Assembly: GCA_037447655.1 (NCBI GenBank)
Contig: JBBHKE010002640.1
Coordinates: 319,146-358,916 of the forward strand
Length of the DNA stretch: 39,771 bases
Origin: Zygnema cylindricum
Taxonomy: Eukaryota; Streptophyta; Zygnematophyceae; Zygnematales; Zygnemataceae
Direction of reading: 5' to 3'
Under the pieces are notes generated by a model, which was given only the letters and a program-made list of their open reading frames with translations, was not told the DNA's origin and made no database searches. The translations under genes were made by a program, and so were the position numbers. Positions 23,101 through 31,920 of the stretch are shown piece by piece. The first letter of the stretch is position 1; every line of letters begins with the position of its first letter.

Positions 23101-23507
23101 CTCTGTTAGATTCATATAGTCTAAGATTATAGAACGTCAGAGGAAAACCGACAGGAGAAACCGAAAGGAAGTTATGGATGATGTGAATTTAACAATTCAA
23201 AGGAATGCAAGGATCAATAATGCTTGTCATTAATTATTGGTCCACTCTGCACTCCAAAACGGTGACAGTTACTAAAACTTTGCAAGTTTCAAATGGATAA
23301 ATTGCATACAAAAGCAATGCAATAATTCAGGGCTCAGAACTTAAAACAGCGAAATTAACAAGAAAAAAAAAATGACTTGCAGAAAAGAAAAGAAAAAAAC
23401 TTACAAGAGTCTGCTTGCCCTTCATGAGCTTTAGCAATATGCCTTGGAGTTGTCCAAATAAAGAGTATAAAAACTGGCAATGCCAGTTTTTTCAAAAAAC
23501 ACAACAT
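17212..23507 (-). CDS. Membrane-anchored ethylbenzene-dehydrogenase/DMSO-reductase-like haem-binding domain protein (8 exons, 360 aa)
   Basis: Exons in coding order (minus): 23507-23405, 22538-22360, 21524-21457, 21016-20950, 20428-20286, 18941-18829, 18419-18325, 17526-17212. They total 1083 nt; every junction is GT-AG and every phase matches. The product starts [20 protein letters not shown], a signal peptide. A beta-rich extracytoplasmic domain follows: [15 protein letters not shown] about 57-71, [13 protein letters not shown] about 95-107, [18 protein letters not shown] 122-139, the Cys motif [12 protein letters not shown] 143-154, [11 protein letters not shown] about 208-218. One TM helix at 321-346 and a short tail ending RSFTPLDGL complete it. 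The layout and the [15 protein letters not shown] and MFGIGDD segments resemble the EB_dh-type haem-binding domain (PF09459), as I recall from non-seed plants and algae. The haem ligands and any electron partner are inferred and unknown. Exon 7 has a second in-phase acceptor 6 nt upstream. Confidence 0.85.
17695..17780. mobile_element. MITE family 1, short derivative
   Basis: TA then CACCTTGTATCGCTATTAGCG on the left, and GTAGCAATGCTAATAGTGG then TA on the right, about 86 bp apart with the interior mostly deleted. It sits in the last intron (17527-18324) of the haem-domain gene. Confidence 0.6.
18561..18776. mobile_element. MITE family 1, best-preserved copy
   Basis: The left arm is CACCGTGAATCGCTACACTA and the right arm CTTAACGCTAATAGCAATTC then ACAGTG, with TA directly outside both. 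216 bp. The interior core TTGGCCGTTGAACACAAGAC matches copies at 2891 and 7698. It lies in the intron between exons 6 and 7 of the haem-domain gene. Confidence 0.8.
19403..19822. mobile_element. Intact non-autonomous hAT-type element, 420 bp
   Basis: The 18-bp termini TAGTGTTGTGTATCGGCA and TGCCGATACACAACACTA are perfect inverted repeats. They are bounded by an exact 8-bp direct repeat, GAAGAAAT, at 19395-19402 and 19823-19830. The 8-bp duplication and TAGTG..CACTA ends are typical of hAT transposons. The interior has many copies of TATCGGC/GCCGATA on both strands, like the subterminal transposase-binding repeats of hAT elements, and no transposase. It is in intron 5 (18942-20285) of the haem-domain gene and looks recent. 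Confidence 0.88.
19858..20180. repeat. AT microsatellite with TATAGGTATA / TATACCTATA foldback
   Basis: (TA)n interrupted by AGG on the left half and ACC on the right half, so the two halves are inverted relative to each other and can form a hairpin of over 100 bp. It stands 36 bp after the hAT-type element, in the same intron. Confidence 0.85.
22550..22910. repeat. Degenerate GGAAAGGATTTTCA repeats
   Basis: Intron 1 of the haem-domain gene (22539-23404) contains about 15 imperfect units of 15-25 bp built on AAGGAAAGATTTTCAGGGAA. The rest of that intron shows TTAAGATTAAGA units at 23035-23100 and nothing else recognisable. Confidence 0.7.
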
Positions 23508-26350
23508 TGCTTCACAACTACAGTAATGGTTTTTTTGATGATATAAGCGTAAAGGCCAAAATCTTCAATATGAAACTTGAAAGTAACACCTATTGTTAAA
23601 AGCTCCTATTGCTAAAAGGTTTGCAACTGAAAAAAACCGGTTTTAACTTTTATATTCTAAACTTGGATTGAAAATAAACCAACAGAGGAAGGGTCTTTCA
23701 ACTTCCGAAGAATAAACGTTATTAATGTTTTACTCTTCTGAAGAATAAACGTTTTAATACTGTACTCTGCCAAAGAAAAAAACGTTTTTAATGTTTTCAC
23801 TTAGAAGAAAGAATTTGCTGAGTGGTTTTCCACGTATTTACTCTCTCAAACGCTTCCTGTATCTTCAAAAGAGATTTTATTCAAATTTCAATAATTTCTC
23901 TTGTCAATGAACACTTTTCTTTTACTTTTCTTAGACTTTAAAACCCTCCTTTACTTCCACGTTATCACAAATTCGGTTTATATGTTCACAAAGCTTAACT
24001 TACAAGGCTTAAAAAAATATATATGAGGCTTAACTCAATATAATTCTCACGGATACAAACAATATTATCTTTGATTGCTAAATATGTTACTGCGAAAGAA
24101 AAAATGTTATTTTAGTTCAACAAGCAAATGTAACTTCTGTGAACTTTTGTGAACTTTTGTAAAACAAAACCTTGTCTTTCCAGGGGCAAATGTAGTGTTG
24201 CTTAACAAAAGTTTTTTATTTAGCAAGGCAACTTTTTTCTCGCTTAGGTGGAAAAAATAGTGAAGGCTATGTATATTTCTTGTTGCAAATAATAGAATCC
24301 CGGCTCACGACAGCAATACTGAATAGTTCGCACTGAATAGTTTCCATGTAACAAAAACTGTCCTTGGTTTCTTCAGTAGATTGACTTTAAAAATATGATA
24401 TTCTTTTAAGATCACTCTAAACTTCGGAAAGTGTTGTTTCAAGAATTGCACATGCTTGGCTTTCTTTTCTCTTTTTTTTCTTTTTGTTTTTAATATACTT
24501 TAGGTGTGACAGCTGTTGAAGTCGCTTGCATATTGAGTTTCTTACCTCATCATTCGGCAAACTACAGACTACAGTACAGTACAGTAGCCAATACTGTACA
24601 GGACTGCTGAAGCGGAAACAAGAGGAGCATTAACATTTCAACCGTTCAATGGCGTCGGATACGTAAACTTTTAAAGTGCGAAAAAGTACGGAAACGCTCT
24701 TTTAATAAAATTTACGGCTAGAATTCCTAATGGATTCGCACTTTTTAAAATGGTAAGCGAACGGGAGAAGGATCTCATCCAAATTCGGAAATTCCGACTT
24801 CCTTCAAAGTTCGAACAAAACTTGGAAATTTCTATATACGGTTTCCCCGTACTATACGCATATTATACTGGATAATGAAACGGTACAGAGCAGTTTTCTG
24901 CCGTAACCGAACCCAACCGGGCCGAGTGACCGCATGTGCGTGAACCAAGTAACGCGCCCAAAAATAAATAAATGTTTATTATTTTGCAGGGACCTCAAGA
25001 ATTCTATATTTCTATGTCCATTCATGGCGGCGGGATGGGAGAGGGCAATTGAAAAAGCATATTGTTCAGCCATGGCTGGAAGGCTGTACGTCGACGATGT
25101 CACGCAAAGACATGCGACGTACCAAAACGTTTCAAAAAATACGATGTGACTTGCGAGTTGCGACGTTCCAAAAAGTTTCAAAAAATAATGTGCGTCAAGA
25201 CAGATTCTAGACGTTGACAGCCGTCACAGGCTTGTCGACGTATACAATCGTCACAGCCTTAAATAATAATTTCGTTATTATTTAGGGTACGGCCCCATGT
25301 ACTTGTAGCGAACATACTTTGTATTTTAGCGCGTATCCGGCGGACCCGGATTTCAGGTGTCTCTATGTGTTTACGCATTGAAAAACGGAGAATCTTCGTG
25401 AAAGTACAAAGTCAAGTTCGTTAAGTTACAATTACATGCGGCCGTACCCTGAGACCGTAACGTATATGTACGAAATGGTACAGCTATTGTAGTTTTTTCA
25501 CATAGATGTCCCGTGCGCATATTACGCACGGTATAAACTAACGAATACTACGTACGGTACGCATCAAACGCTTTTGAAAAGTTAATAAAATGCGTACCTT
25601 GCTTTGTACCCGTACATTATTTTTACAATTACGTACAGTGTCCGTCTATGTTCGTACATTTTAGGGTTATTTAAGGAATTTTAGGGTTTTAAAGGTACAT
25701 TTCCGTACGTTCCTTTATAATTCAGTACGGATGCCGTAGATATTTCGTACTATTGGGTTTTTTAGGGTCCACTTTCATACAATTTAGTACATTTCTGTTA
25801 AATTTCCGTACTTTTTAAGATTTTTAAGGATTTTCTAAGATTGCGTTTTTCGTACGTTTTTGTGCATTGCCGTACATCGAAATTTACACGAATTTTACGA
25901 AAAATATGAAAAAGACCAATATTACGTAGTTTTCGTAAAAAAGTTGAAATCCGTACGAATTGGACATCAACGTTTTTTATAGAGAATGTCCAGCACACAA
26001 TAATGTAGCCACTAGCCAACACTATGGTCTTCTAATCTTCTATGTACCTTAATGTTACCGTACACGAAAAAATATTATTTACAGTACAGTACTGTACTGT
26101 ACCACTGAAATGTACGGTTCGAAGTTGCCACTGTACTGCAAAGCCGTACTTTCTTTAGTCCAAAGACTGTCGTTTCTTTTGACATAGGTTTCAACTTTCC
26201 GCCATGTTTGTGAGCTTTTTTAGTTTTAGGGTTTGGCAAATCATCTAAACGCAGAATTTCAACGCTGAACTATCTTTTTTTCTTTCAACTATCTTTTTTC
26301 TTCTATCTTGTTAACTACTCCAGAATCAAGTAGTCGTCGTCGTCGCACTC
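23508..26350. other. Divergent intergenic region
   Basis: The haem-domain gene (minus) and the DRB gene (plus) point away from each other, so both promoters must lie here. No supported gene or RNA. 25490-26150 is conspicuously rich in GTAC/CGTAC tetramers. 26081-26100 is a perfect 20-bp palindrome built of GTAC units. A foldback element occupies 25284-25450. No clear TATA or other promoter element can be assigned. Confidence 0.6.
25284..25450. mobile_element. Foldback/MITE family 3
   Basis: The left arm AGGGTACGGCCCCATGTACT and the right arm, ending ATGCGGCCGTACCCT, form an inverted repeat of about 24 bp with two mismatches, 167 bp in all. No convincing target duplication is visible, so the superfamily is left open. 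Non-coding. Confidence 0.6.
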
Positions 26351-28510
26351 ATGGATGAGGCCTTTATAATGCCAGACTCTGCCTTAGAAAAGCCTTTGTA
26401 TAAAAATATTCTTCAAGAGTATACACAGAAGGCTGGCTGGATCCTTCCTAGCTACACGACAAAGAGAATAGGCGGTCCATGTCATCTTCCAATTTTTTCA
26501 TCGACAGTTATTGTTAACGGCCAAGAGTTTGTCTCCGGACAAACTTTTCATTCTGTCAAAGCTGCAGAGCATTCTGCAGCAAAAACAGCTTTAGATTCTC
26601 TGAACCGGTTTGACCTTTTGGCCGAAGTTACCGAGGTAAGTTAGTTTTTCACGATTTTAGGGTTAGAGCAAAAACATATTTAAATTCGCTGACTCACTTT
26701 GACCTATAGGCCGAGGTTATGGAGGTATGTTGAAGTCTCCAAGATCTTAAGGCAACAGCAAAAAAAAAAAAATTGGATTCGTTTAACCAATTTTAGGTTA
26801 GACAGGTTAGTTAAGGTCTCTACAATGTTAGGGTTAGAGTTCAGTTGCAAAGGTGCACTGCATGGTGAGGAAATAAAAATGGCCATAACAGATGGTTATG
26901 CACCAATTTCTTTTGCGGCATGTCAATGACTGCTTGATGTTAACATTAAATTACAATACATTATATGTTTCATATAAAATTGCTTTTTTTTTTTGTAGAA
27001 TTAAACATTTCTCTATATCTGAAGACTCAGGTCTATAGTTTTAGTTTACATCAAGCGTTGTTCAAACCATATAATAATTGATGATGATTTTGACGATTAC
27101 GCATTTCCATTGCATAGTTTACCACATCTTATCTAAGCCTTTATATCTGGAAGCATACATTAGTGAAAGTCTTCTAGCGGAAAATTTATTTTAGGAATTG
27201 TGATTTGAAAAGTTAAGCATGTTGTTTTCTTAATATTTTTATGTGCAGGACAATGCAGGTTTGGTGAAAAGCAGGTTCAACCAGCAATGTCAAAAACTCT
27301 TCCAGAAAACGCCCTGTTTTGAGTCCACCAGTGTGGCTGCTGTGGGTACGTCTCCAAGGTTTATGTCAACAGTGGAGATCCACGGTCGTAAATACGACGG
27401 AGAACCACATCGAACGAAGAAGATGGCGGAGGCTAGTGCTGCCTGCACAGCAATGAAGGCAATCGGATGTGAGTATTTCGAACGATTTATAGAATATTAA
27501 TTTGTATACTAAAAGAGGGAAGTCATACACACTGGCATTTGCATATTCTGCATTCTTCACATTCTTCTCTCGCCTCTTGGTGTCTTTAGCCTTTCCTTGT
27601 AGAGTGGTTTTGGTCAATGGACTCAATTGATGTGGTAATCGGAAAAAAATACCATGTTCTTTTGTACGTGCATCCTTGTCATGTAAGAAAAAATTGTCTT
27701 GGTCTCCCGCGTCCTCCTGCCTCCTTTGAAGTCACTTTGATAGGGATTGTGTTGACTGCTGAAATTGCAGCACAGTATAGCTAAATAGTTGTGGAAGGGC
27801 ATCGAGCTTCTATATTTTGTAATGTTTGTCTACAGTCCTATAGTACAGCCCCTTAGATTGGCATTTGTTAATATTACATTTTGAAATTCAAACCGTGATC
27901 TAGATTACAGGATATACTGTACTTTAATATCCTGTACTGTCCTGTCCTTTACTATATGGTACAGCATCCTCTTGGCTGTTGCAATCACGTGTTCATTCAA
28001 ATTTTAGACTGAACACGTGAAGTGCCAAATGGAAATTCTTTACTTATTAATTTTTGCCTTCTTCCAATTGGGACTATTGTTGGGACTGTTGGGACTCCAG
28101 ATCTTATCTCAGCTCAACTTTATGACTCTCCGGGTGAAAATCGAGCCGACCTCGTGAATATCAACGGAGGACCCAGTGGCCGAAAACGAGTTCATCTCAA
28201 CGTTCATGGAACACCTGAAGCAATTGCTTTATCGCGGCCTCGACTCGATCAGGAATCCTCGTCCCTGGTTCTTCCATTAGAGGCGCCACCTGTACCAACT
28301 GCTCAAACTGCCTCTGCCTGTGGCACTCCTCTGAAAGATGACTTTATCACACATGACTCCAATAATCTCTCGTTTCCTCCCGTTACTCCCCAACAGCAAC
28401 AGAAAGCAGTAGAGCAAGTAGCGACTCCTGTAAAATCTCCTGAGAATCCGGCCCACATTAATACAGAATCAGTACCTTCCCCCGTCTTTCAGCGAGCCTC
28501 GTCTGTGTGA
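26351..28510 (+). CDS. Double-stranded RNA-binding protein, DRB2/3/5-like (3 exons, 304 aa)
   Basis: Exons 26351-26635, 27249-27468 and 28101-28510 have GT-AG junctions and matching phases (0, then 1). Residues 15-84 are dsRBD1 (LYKNILQEYTQKAG.., then SVKAAEHSAAKTALDSL); residues 100-168 are dsRBD2 (FMSTVEIHGRKYDGEPHRTK, MAEASAACTAMKAIG). The AAEHSAA and TVEI-G-KY-G-RTKK-AE-SAA patterns are diagnostic of plant DRB proteins, which partner Dicer-like enzymes or act in small-RNA pathways. dsRBD2 begins with a diverged first helix (LVKSRFNQQCQKLFQKT). The C-terminal 136 residues are Pro/Ser/Gln-rich with a basic GRKRVHLNVHG patch and no recognised fold. Two in-frame acceptors 12 nt apart (28101 or 28113) would give proteins differing by four residues. 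A plain paralog of DRB1/HYL1 is less likely. Confidence 0.9.
26576..26845 (+). repeat. 89-90-bp triplication spanning the DRB exon 1 donor
   Basis: The last 60 bp of exon 1 with its donor (GCAAAAACAG..TTTGACCTTTTGGCCGAAGT..GAGGTAAG) is followed 89 bp later by a diverged copy (GCAAAAACAT..TTTGACCTATAGGCCGAGGT..GAGGTATG), and 90 bp after that by a third (GCAAAAAAAA..GATTCGTTTAACCAATTTT). Copy 2 keeps an AG, 15 open bases and a GTATG donor. Confidence 0.75.
27985..28020. repeat. Perfect inverted repeat TCACGTGTTCA in DRB intron 2
   Basis: TCACGTGTTCA at 27985-27995 and TGAACACGTGA at 28010-28020 are exact inverse complements with a 14-nt loop, 80 nt before the exon 3 acceptor. Each arm contains a G-box core CACGTG. 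It could be a DNA element or an RNA hairpin; function unknown. Confidence 0.8.
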
Positions 28511-28919
28511 ATTTCGACTTTTTAATTCCTGCAGCTCTCTTACTCTTGCAGGTCATTAACCTCTTTAGGTCTCTCGTGAGAGATTCAAAACTTTTGAATG
28601 TATCATTTGGGTAAGTTGTTTTTTCTCCAGTCTTTTGCGATTTTCTAGCAATTGTTGCAAATACCGACGAGTTCATTGTACTCTTTACGGTTTTCCAGGT
28701 TCTTTGACAGTTCCGCAAACTACTCAAACAGTGTCAGAGTCTCCTCGTGTCAAAAATTCTTCAGTTCCTTCATCCTTTAGTTCCTTCGTCTGTAGTTCCT
28801 TCATCATTGGTTCCTTTGTCATTTAGTTCCTTCATCATTGGTTCCTTTGTCATTTAGTTCCTGTGTCATTTAGTTTCTTTCTCATTTAGTTCCTTTGTAC
28901 GAGAGTGTTTCAAGTGAGA

Positions 28920-29161
28920 GTTAGTGTGTGACTTGGGCAAGTAAGTAGTTAGCTGACGGATCTCAGATCTTTTTATGGTCACGTGAAGGAAATGTCTAAT
29001 GTGTATGATTCTATGCGATACTATCGTCAGTATGTCGTCAGTTAAGTGTGTGACTAGGGTTAGGTAGTTGATAGATCTCGGATCTCGGGTCCTTTTGGGA
29101 TTACATGAAGTAAGGTATAAGGTGTTTGTTTCTATGGGATATATTTTCAGTATCTCATCAG
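28920..29161. repeat. Two tandem copies of a 122-bp unit
   Basis: AGTGTGTGACTTGGGCAAGT.. at 28923 aligns with AGTGTGTGACTAGGGTTAGG.. at 29045. The similarity continues through GGATCTCAGATC / GGATCTCGGGTC, GTGAAG / ATGAAG and TCAGTATGTCGTCA / TCAGTATCTCATCA. The period is 122 bp, and divergence is high enough to suggest an old duplication. Confidence 0.75.
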
Positions 29162-29416
29162 ACATACTATATCAACTTTGTGTCTTTAAGTGTTTGTTTT
29201 TGGAGAAAAAAATTGAGATTATGTGCATTTTATGAAATTATAAAAAATTTGTTACTTACTAGATAATGTGGTGTTTTTACCATTATTACCGATTAATGGA
29301 ACGCAGTTCAAAAATGGAGTTATGGTCTCTTCTTTTTAGTGTTATGGTGATGACGGATCTTGGACTTTTTTAAATAGGAAGAATCTTTTCTTTTATGGAA
29401 AGCTGAAAATCCTGTT

Positions 29417-29570
29417 TAAACCGTAGGTTTAATGTGCGAAAACAATTGGAAAACAATCGGAAACGTTATATATTGTATTATATTCTTTGTACAGTATGTG
29501 ATCCGTAGCGTTCACACTCTGTTATATATACCGTTTCCAATTCTTTTTGCATATTTAACCTATGGTATAA
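29417..29570. mobile_element. MITE family 2, copy 2
   Basis: The left arm ACCGTAGGTTTAATGTGCGA..CAATTGG..AACGTTATATA and the right arm TATATATACCGTTTCCAATT..TTTGCATATTTAACCTATGGT are about 50-bp imperfect inverted repeats. The end sequence is related to that of the 2376-2518 copy. 154 bp, non-coding. Confidence 0.7.
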
Positions 29571-30414
29571 GTTAAAGACATAAAGTGACCAGCCTCGAAC
29601 CAATTGAAACAAAACTCTAAAATTCTAGTGTTTTTTTAGGTAAACCCTAAAACGAGCGAATGTTCAATATGAGCATTTGTCAACCAAAGTACTATTTTGT
29701 TTTTTTGTATTATGTTTCATCAGTATGAAACCCTAGTATATCCTTTCTATTGGGCACACATGAAGTGTAACAGTCATTAAGAAGTTTACTGATTTTCTTT
29801 ATTTATATAAATATATATTTTTAGTTATTGTGATACAGGGTATTTTATGATTATAAAGCAATTAGAAAGAAATCACCATGAACTTAGCTTAAAGACCCCA
29901 GATAAGGGAAATTTTAAGGAGGTTTGGGTGTATATAGGCAGTCAGCTAGTGTGTGAATAACAAGGTTGAGTTCTAAAGAACAGGCCATTGATGTCAGAAC
30001 TGATAGTCCCATTGGAGGAAGTTTCTTAACAAGTTAAGTTTAAGCTGATTTTTTATTTTTTTTCAAAATTATAACATAAAGCAAAAATTGGATTTATGGC
30101 GAGATGATTGAGAATCAAAATTCTTTACAATCATGTTTTTTTTTTCTAAGAATAGAATATCAACAAGTGTATAAACTCTTTTTGTAACTTTTTTTTCTTT
30201 TAGTAAGAGGATTGCGGGCTGTACCGAAAATTTTACATTTGTTGACTAGAAGAGGTTTAAATATATATGCATATATATTTTTATTTTTTTTTCTGGTCGA
30301 AATATCTCAGATGAGTCTAGCGGTGTATTCGAGGAACGCCCAAATTTAAGGAATCGTTGAAACCATTTCAAGACAAGCGGTTAAATAAAAACATTTATAG
30401 AAAAGAAAAACTTA

Positions 30415-30560
30415 TTAAGAGAACACAATGGTAAACCATCCTAGTACATGGGAAAAAAAAAAAAGACGGGAAAGATTAAACTGAAAAAACGAACTCGGAG
30501 AAGCGAGCTAAAAGACAAAATAGTGCAAAAGAAACTAAAACTATGACAGTAATATACATA
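30415..30560 (-). mobile_element. Second truncated tail of the same retrotransposon family
   Basis: On the minus strand the hairpin GATGGTTTACCATT (30442-30429) is preceded by CCCATGTACTAG and followed by GTGTTCTCTTAAT, paralleling the full element's CCCCATGAACTTA-hairpin-GCGCTTTTTAAT end. Upstream DNA is T-rich as in the full element's 3' UTR. Only about 150 bp remains, so it is 5'-truncated and directly downstream of the full element's tail. Confidence 0.7.
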
Positions 30561-30828
30561 TATATATATATAGTTCAGGGGCTGACTTTATTAAAAAGCG
30601 CGATGGTAAACCATCTAAGTTCATGGGGAACAAAAGAGAAGTAGCACGGCAAAAATTGAAAAACTATATGTTGGGGGAAAAAACAAAAACGATAAGCAAG
30701 GCAAAAGCAACGAAACCACAAAATGACAACTAGTAGACGGAAAACACCCAAAAAAGCAAAAAACAACAAACGAAACACCAAAAGAAAAAGCTAACACCTA
30801 ACAACAAAACCCTAACATAACTAAAAAT

Positions 30829-31920
30829 CTATGCAAAGCAACCACGTAAGTCCCCGAACCCCGGAGGAGCACGAGGCGGGAGTTCCGGGACACGTCGACG
30901 ATCCATAGCCGCAATAGACGATCCAAGGAGGATAGAAGCCTGCACTCGCTGAAGGGCCACTGATAAACGTTGACGGTAAAAAGAAGTAAGTACTGAAACT
31001 GAAGGGCTCCCAGGTCCCCGCCGCTCAAACGAACGCCGACCACAAGCACGGAGAAACTCGTCCAAAGCCACACCCAAACAACCAAATATCTCCACCGCCA
31101 TCGGAATGAAACCATCCATAGCATCGCGATGGGCATAATCACGCTCCTTCCTCCTAGCCGCGTCGCGTGCGGCCACGCCCACATGTCGAGCCGCCCGACT
31201 AACAACAGTATCAGAAGTAGGGTTTGCCAAAACAACGTCACCGAATGTACGACGCGCACCATCAAGTAATACAATGTCAATCCGACGGGAAGGAATAATG
31301 TGGGAAACTTCCCGACGGACAAAATATCCTCCCTCGGAAGCGATAGTAGCAATGGTGTCTCGAATCGTGTCGTGCGCCTGAATCAACTCGCCTCCGTGGG
31401 AGCAACGAAGCAAATGAATGCCGTCGGGATCAAGAACGTGGTCACAAGAGCAAACAAGCGAGCCAAGCAAAGGTGGGTGAGGGAGGCCAAGCCGAAACCT
31501 AAGGGCCGTGGTGAATTGAGCCGGGGTGAATCGGAGAGTAGATAAGATAGGGATAGCCAATAGCCAAGCTCCGGAACCCGGTCCGCCACAGGAAAGAAAG
31601 CGTGCACGCGAAGTATCAGAAGGAAGCGCCTCGAGAAACTCAGACTTAATAGTGGCGACAACCTTATCAGAAATGGATTCCTGAACACGTGCAACTGATG
31701 TTGAAACAAGAGTGGAGAGAACTGGAGCAGGAGGAAGAAAACGAGATGCATCGAGAAGGGACCGCTGGAAGGCGAGCACACCGTCCGAAACTCGGGGTAC
31801 CACAGTAGCAAGAATAGGAGTGTCCCCAGCCAAAAAACGAGAGACAATAGTGGAGGCAACAAGGCACCAACTTCCCAAATAGGCAGCGGGGGCAACACGG
31901 GCCGTCAACAGTAAACCCAA
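30829..31920 (-). CDS. Retrotransposon polyprotein, C-terminal part: zinc knuckle and restriction-like endonuclease
   Basis: This is the continuation of the reverse transcriptase reading frame after a frameshift, 363 residues from the first Met in frame. PVSAGGLGL..APAAYLGSW in the first 30 residues and upstream is the usual thumb-to-linker junction. CSCDHVLDPDGIHLLRC is a C-x-C-x9-H-x3-C knuckle followed by AHDTIRD, the arrangement seen in R2-type proteins. The endonuclease core is RRIDIVLLDG..FGDVVLANP, matching the PD-(D/E)XK-like pattern with the two conserved aspartates. It ends at TGA after RAPPGFGDLRGCFA. It would nick the target to start target-primed reverse transcription. Unlikely to be translated alone. 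Confidence 0.85.
   Translation of the reverse strand: MGLLLTARVAPAAYLGSWCLVASTIVSRFLAGDTPILATVVPRVSDGVLAFQRSLLDASRFLPPAPVLSTLVSTSVARVQESISDKVVATIKSEFLEALPSDTSRARFLSCGGPGSGAWLLAIPILSTLRFTPAQFTTALRFRLGLPHPPLLGSLVCSCDHVLDPDGIHLLRCSHGGELIQAHDTIRDTIATIASEGGYFVRREVSHIIPSRRIDIVLLDGARRTFGDVVLANPTSDTVVSRAARHVGVAARDAARRKERDYAHRDAMDGFIPMAVEIFGCLGVALDEFLRACGRRSFERRGPGSPSVSVLTSFYRQRLSVALQRVQASILLGSSIAAMDRRRVPELPPRAPPGFGDLRGCFA

Larger units (their letters stand above)
28511..30414. other. DRB 3' flank and intergenic DNA
   Basis: No supported gene. 28755-28895 is a short tandem repeat of GTTCCTTCATCATTG / GTTCCTTTGTCATTTA. 28920-29161 is a tandem duplication (separate entry). 29417-29570 is a MITE. 29575-30400 is AT-rich single-copy-looking DNA with nothing I can name. 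Confidence 0.6.

Noticed and set aside
26699-26929. 76-residue plus-strand frame in DRB intron 1
   Set aside because: It is made of the diverged exon-end duplications and poly-A; only a 15-nt micro-exon within it deserves testing.
28741-28895. GTTCCTT..CATTTAG repeats as a possible repeat-protein exon
   Set aside because: Stops in frame and position after the DRB stop codon; it reads as a short tandem repeat in the 3' flank.
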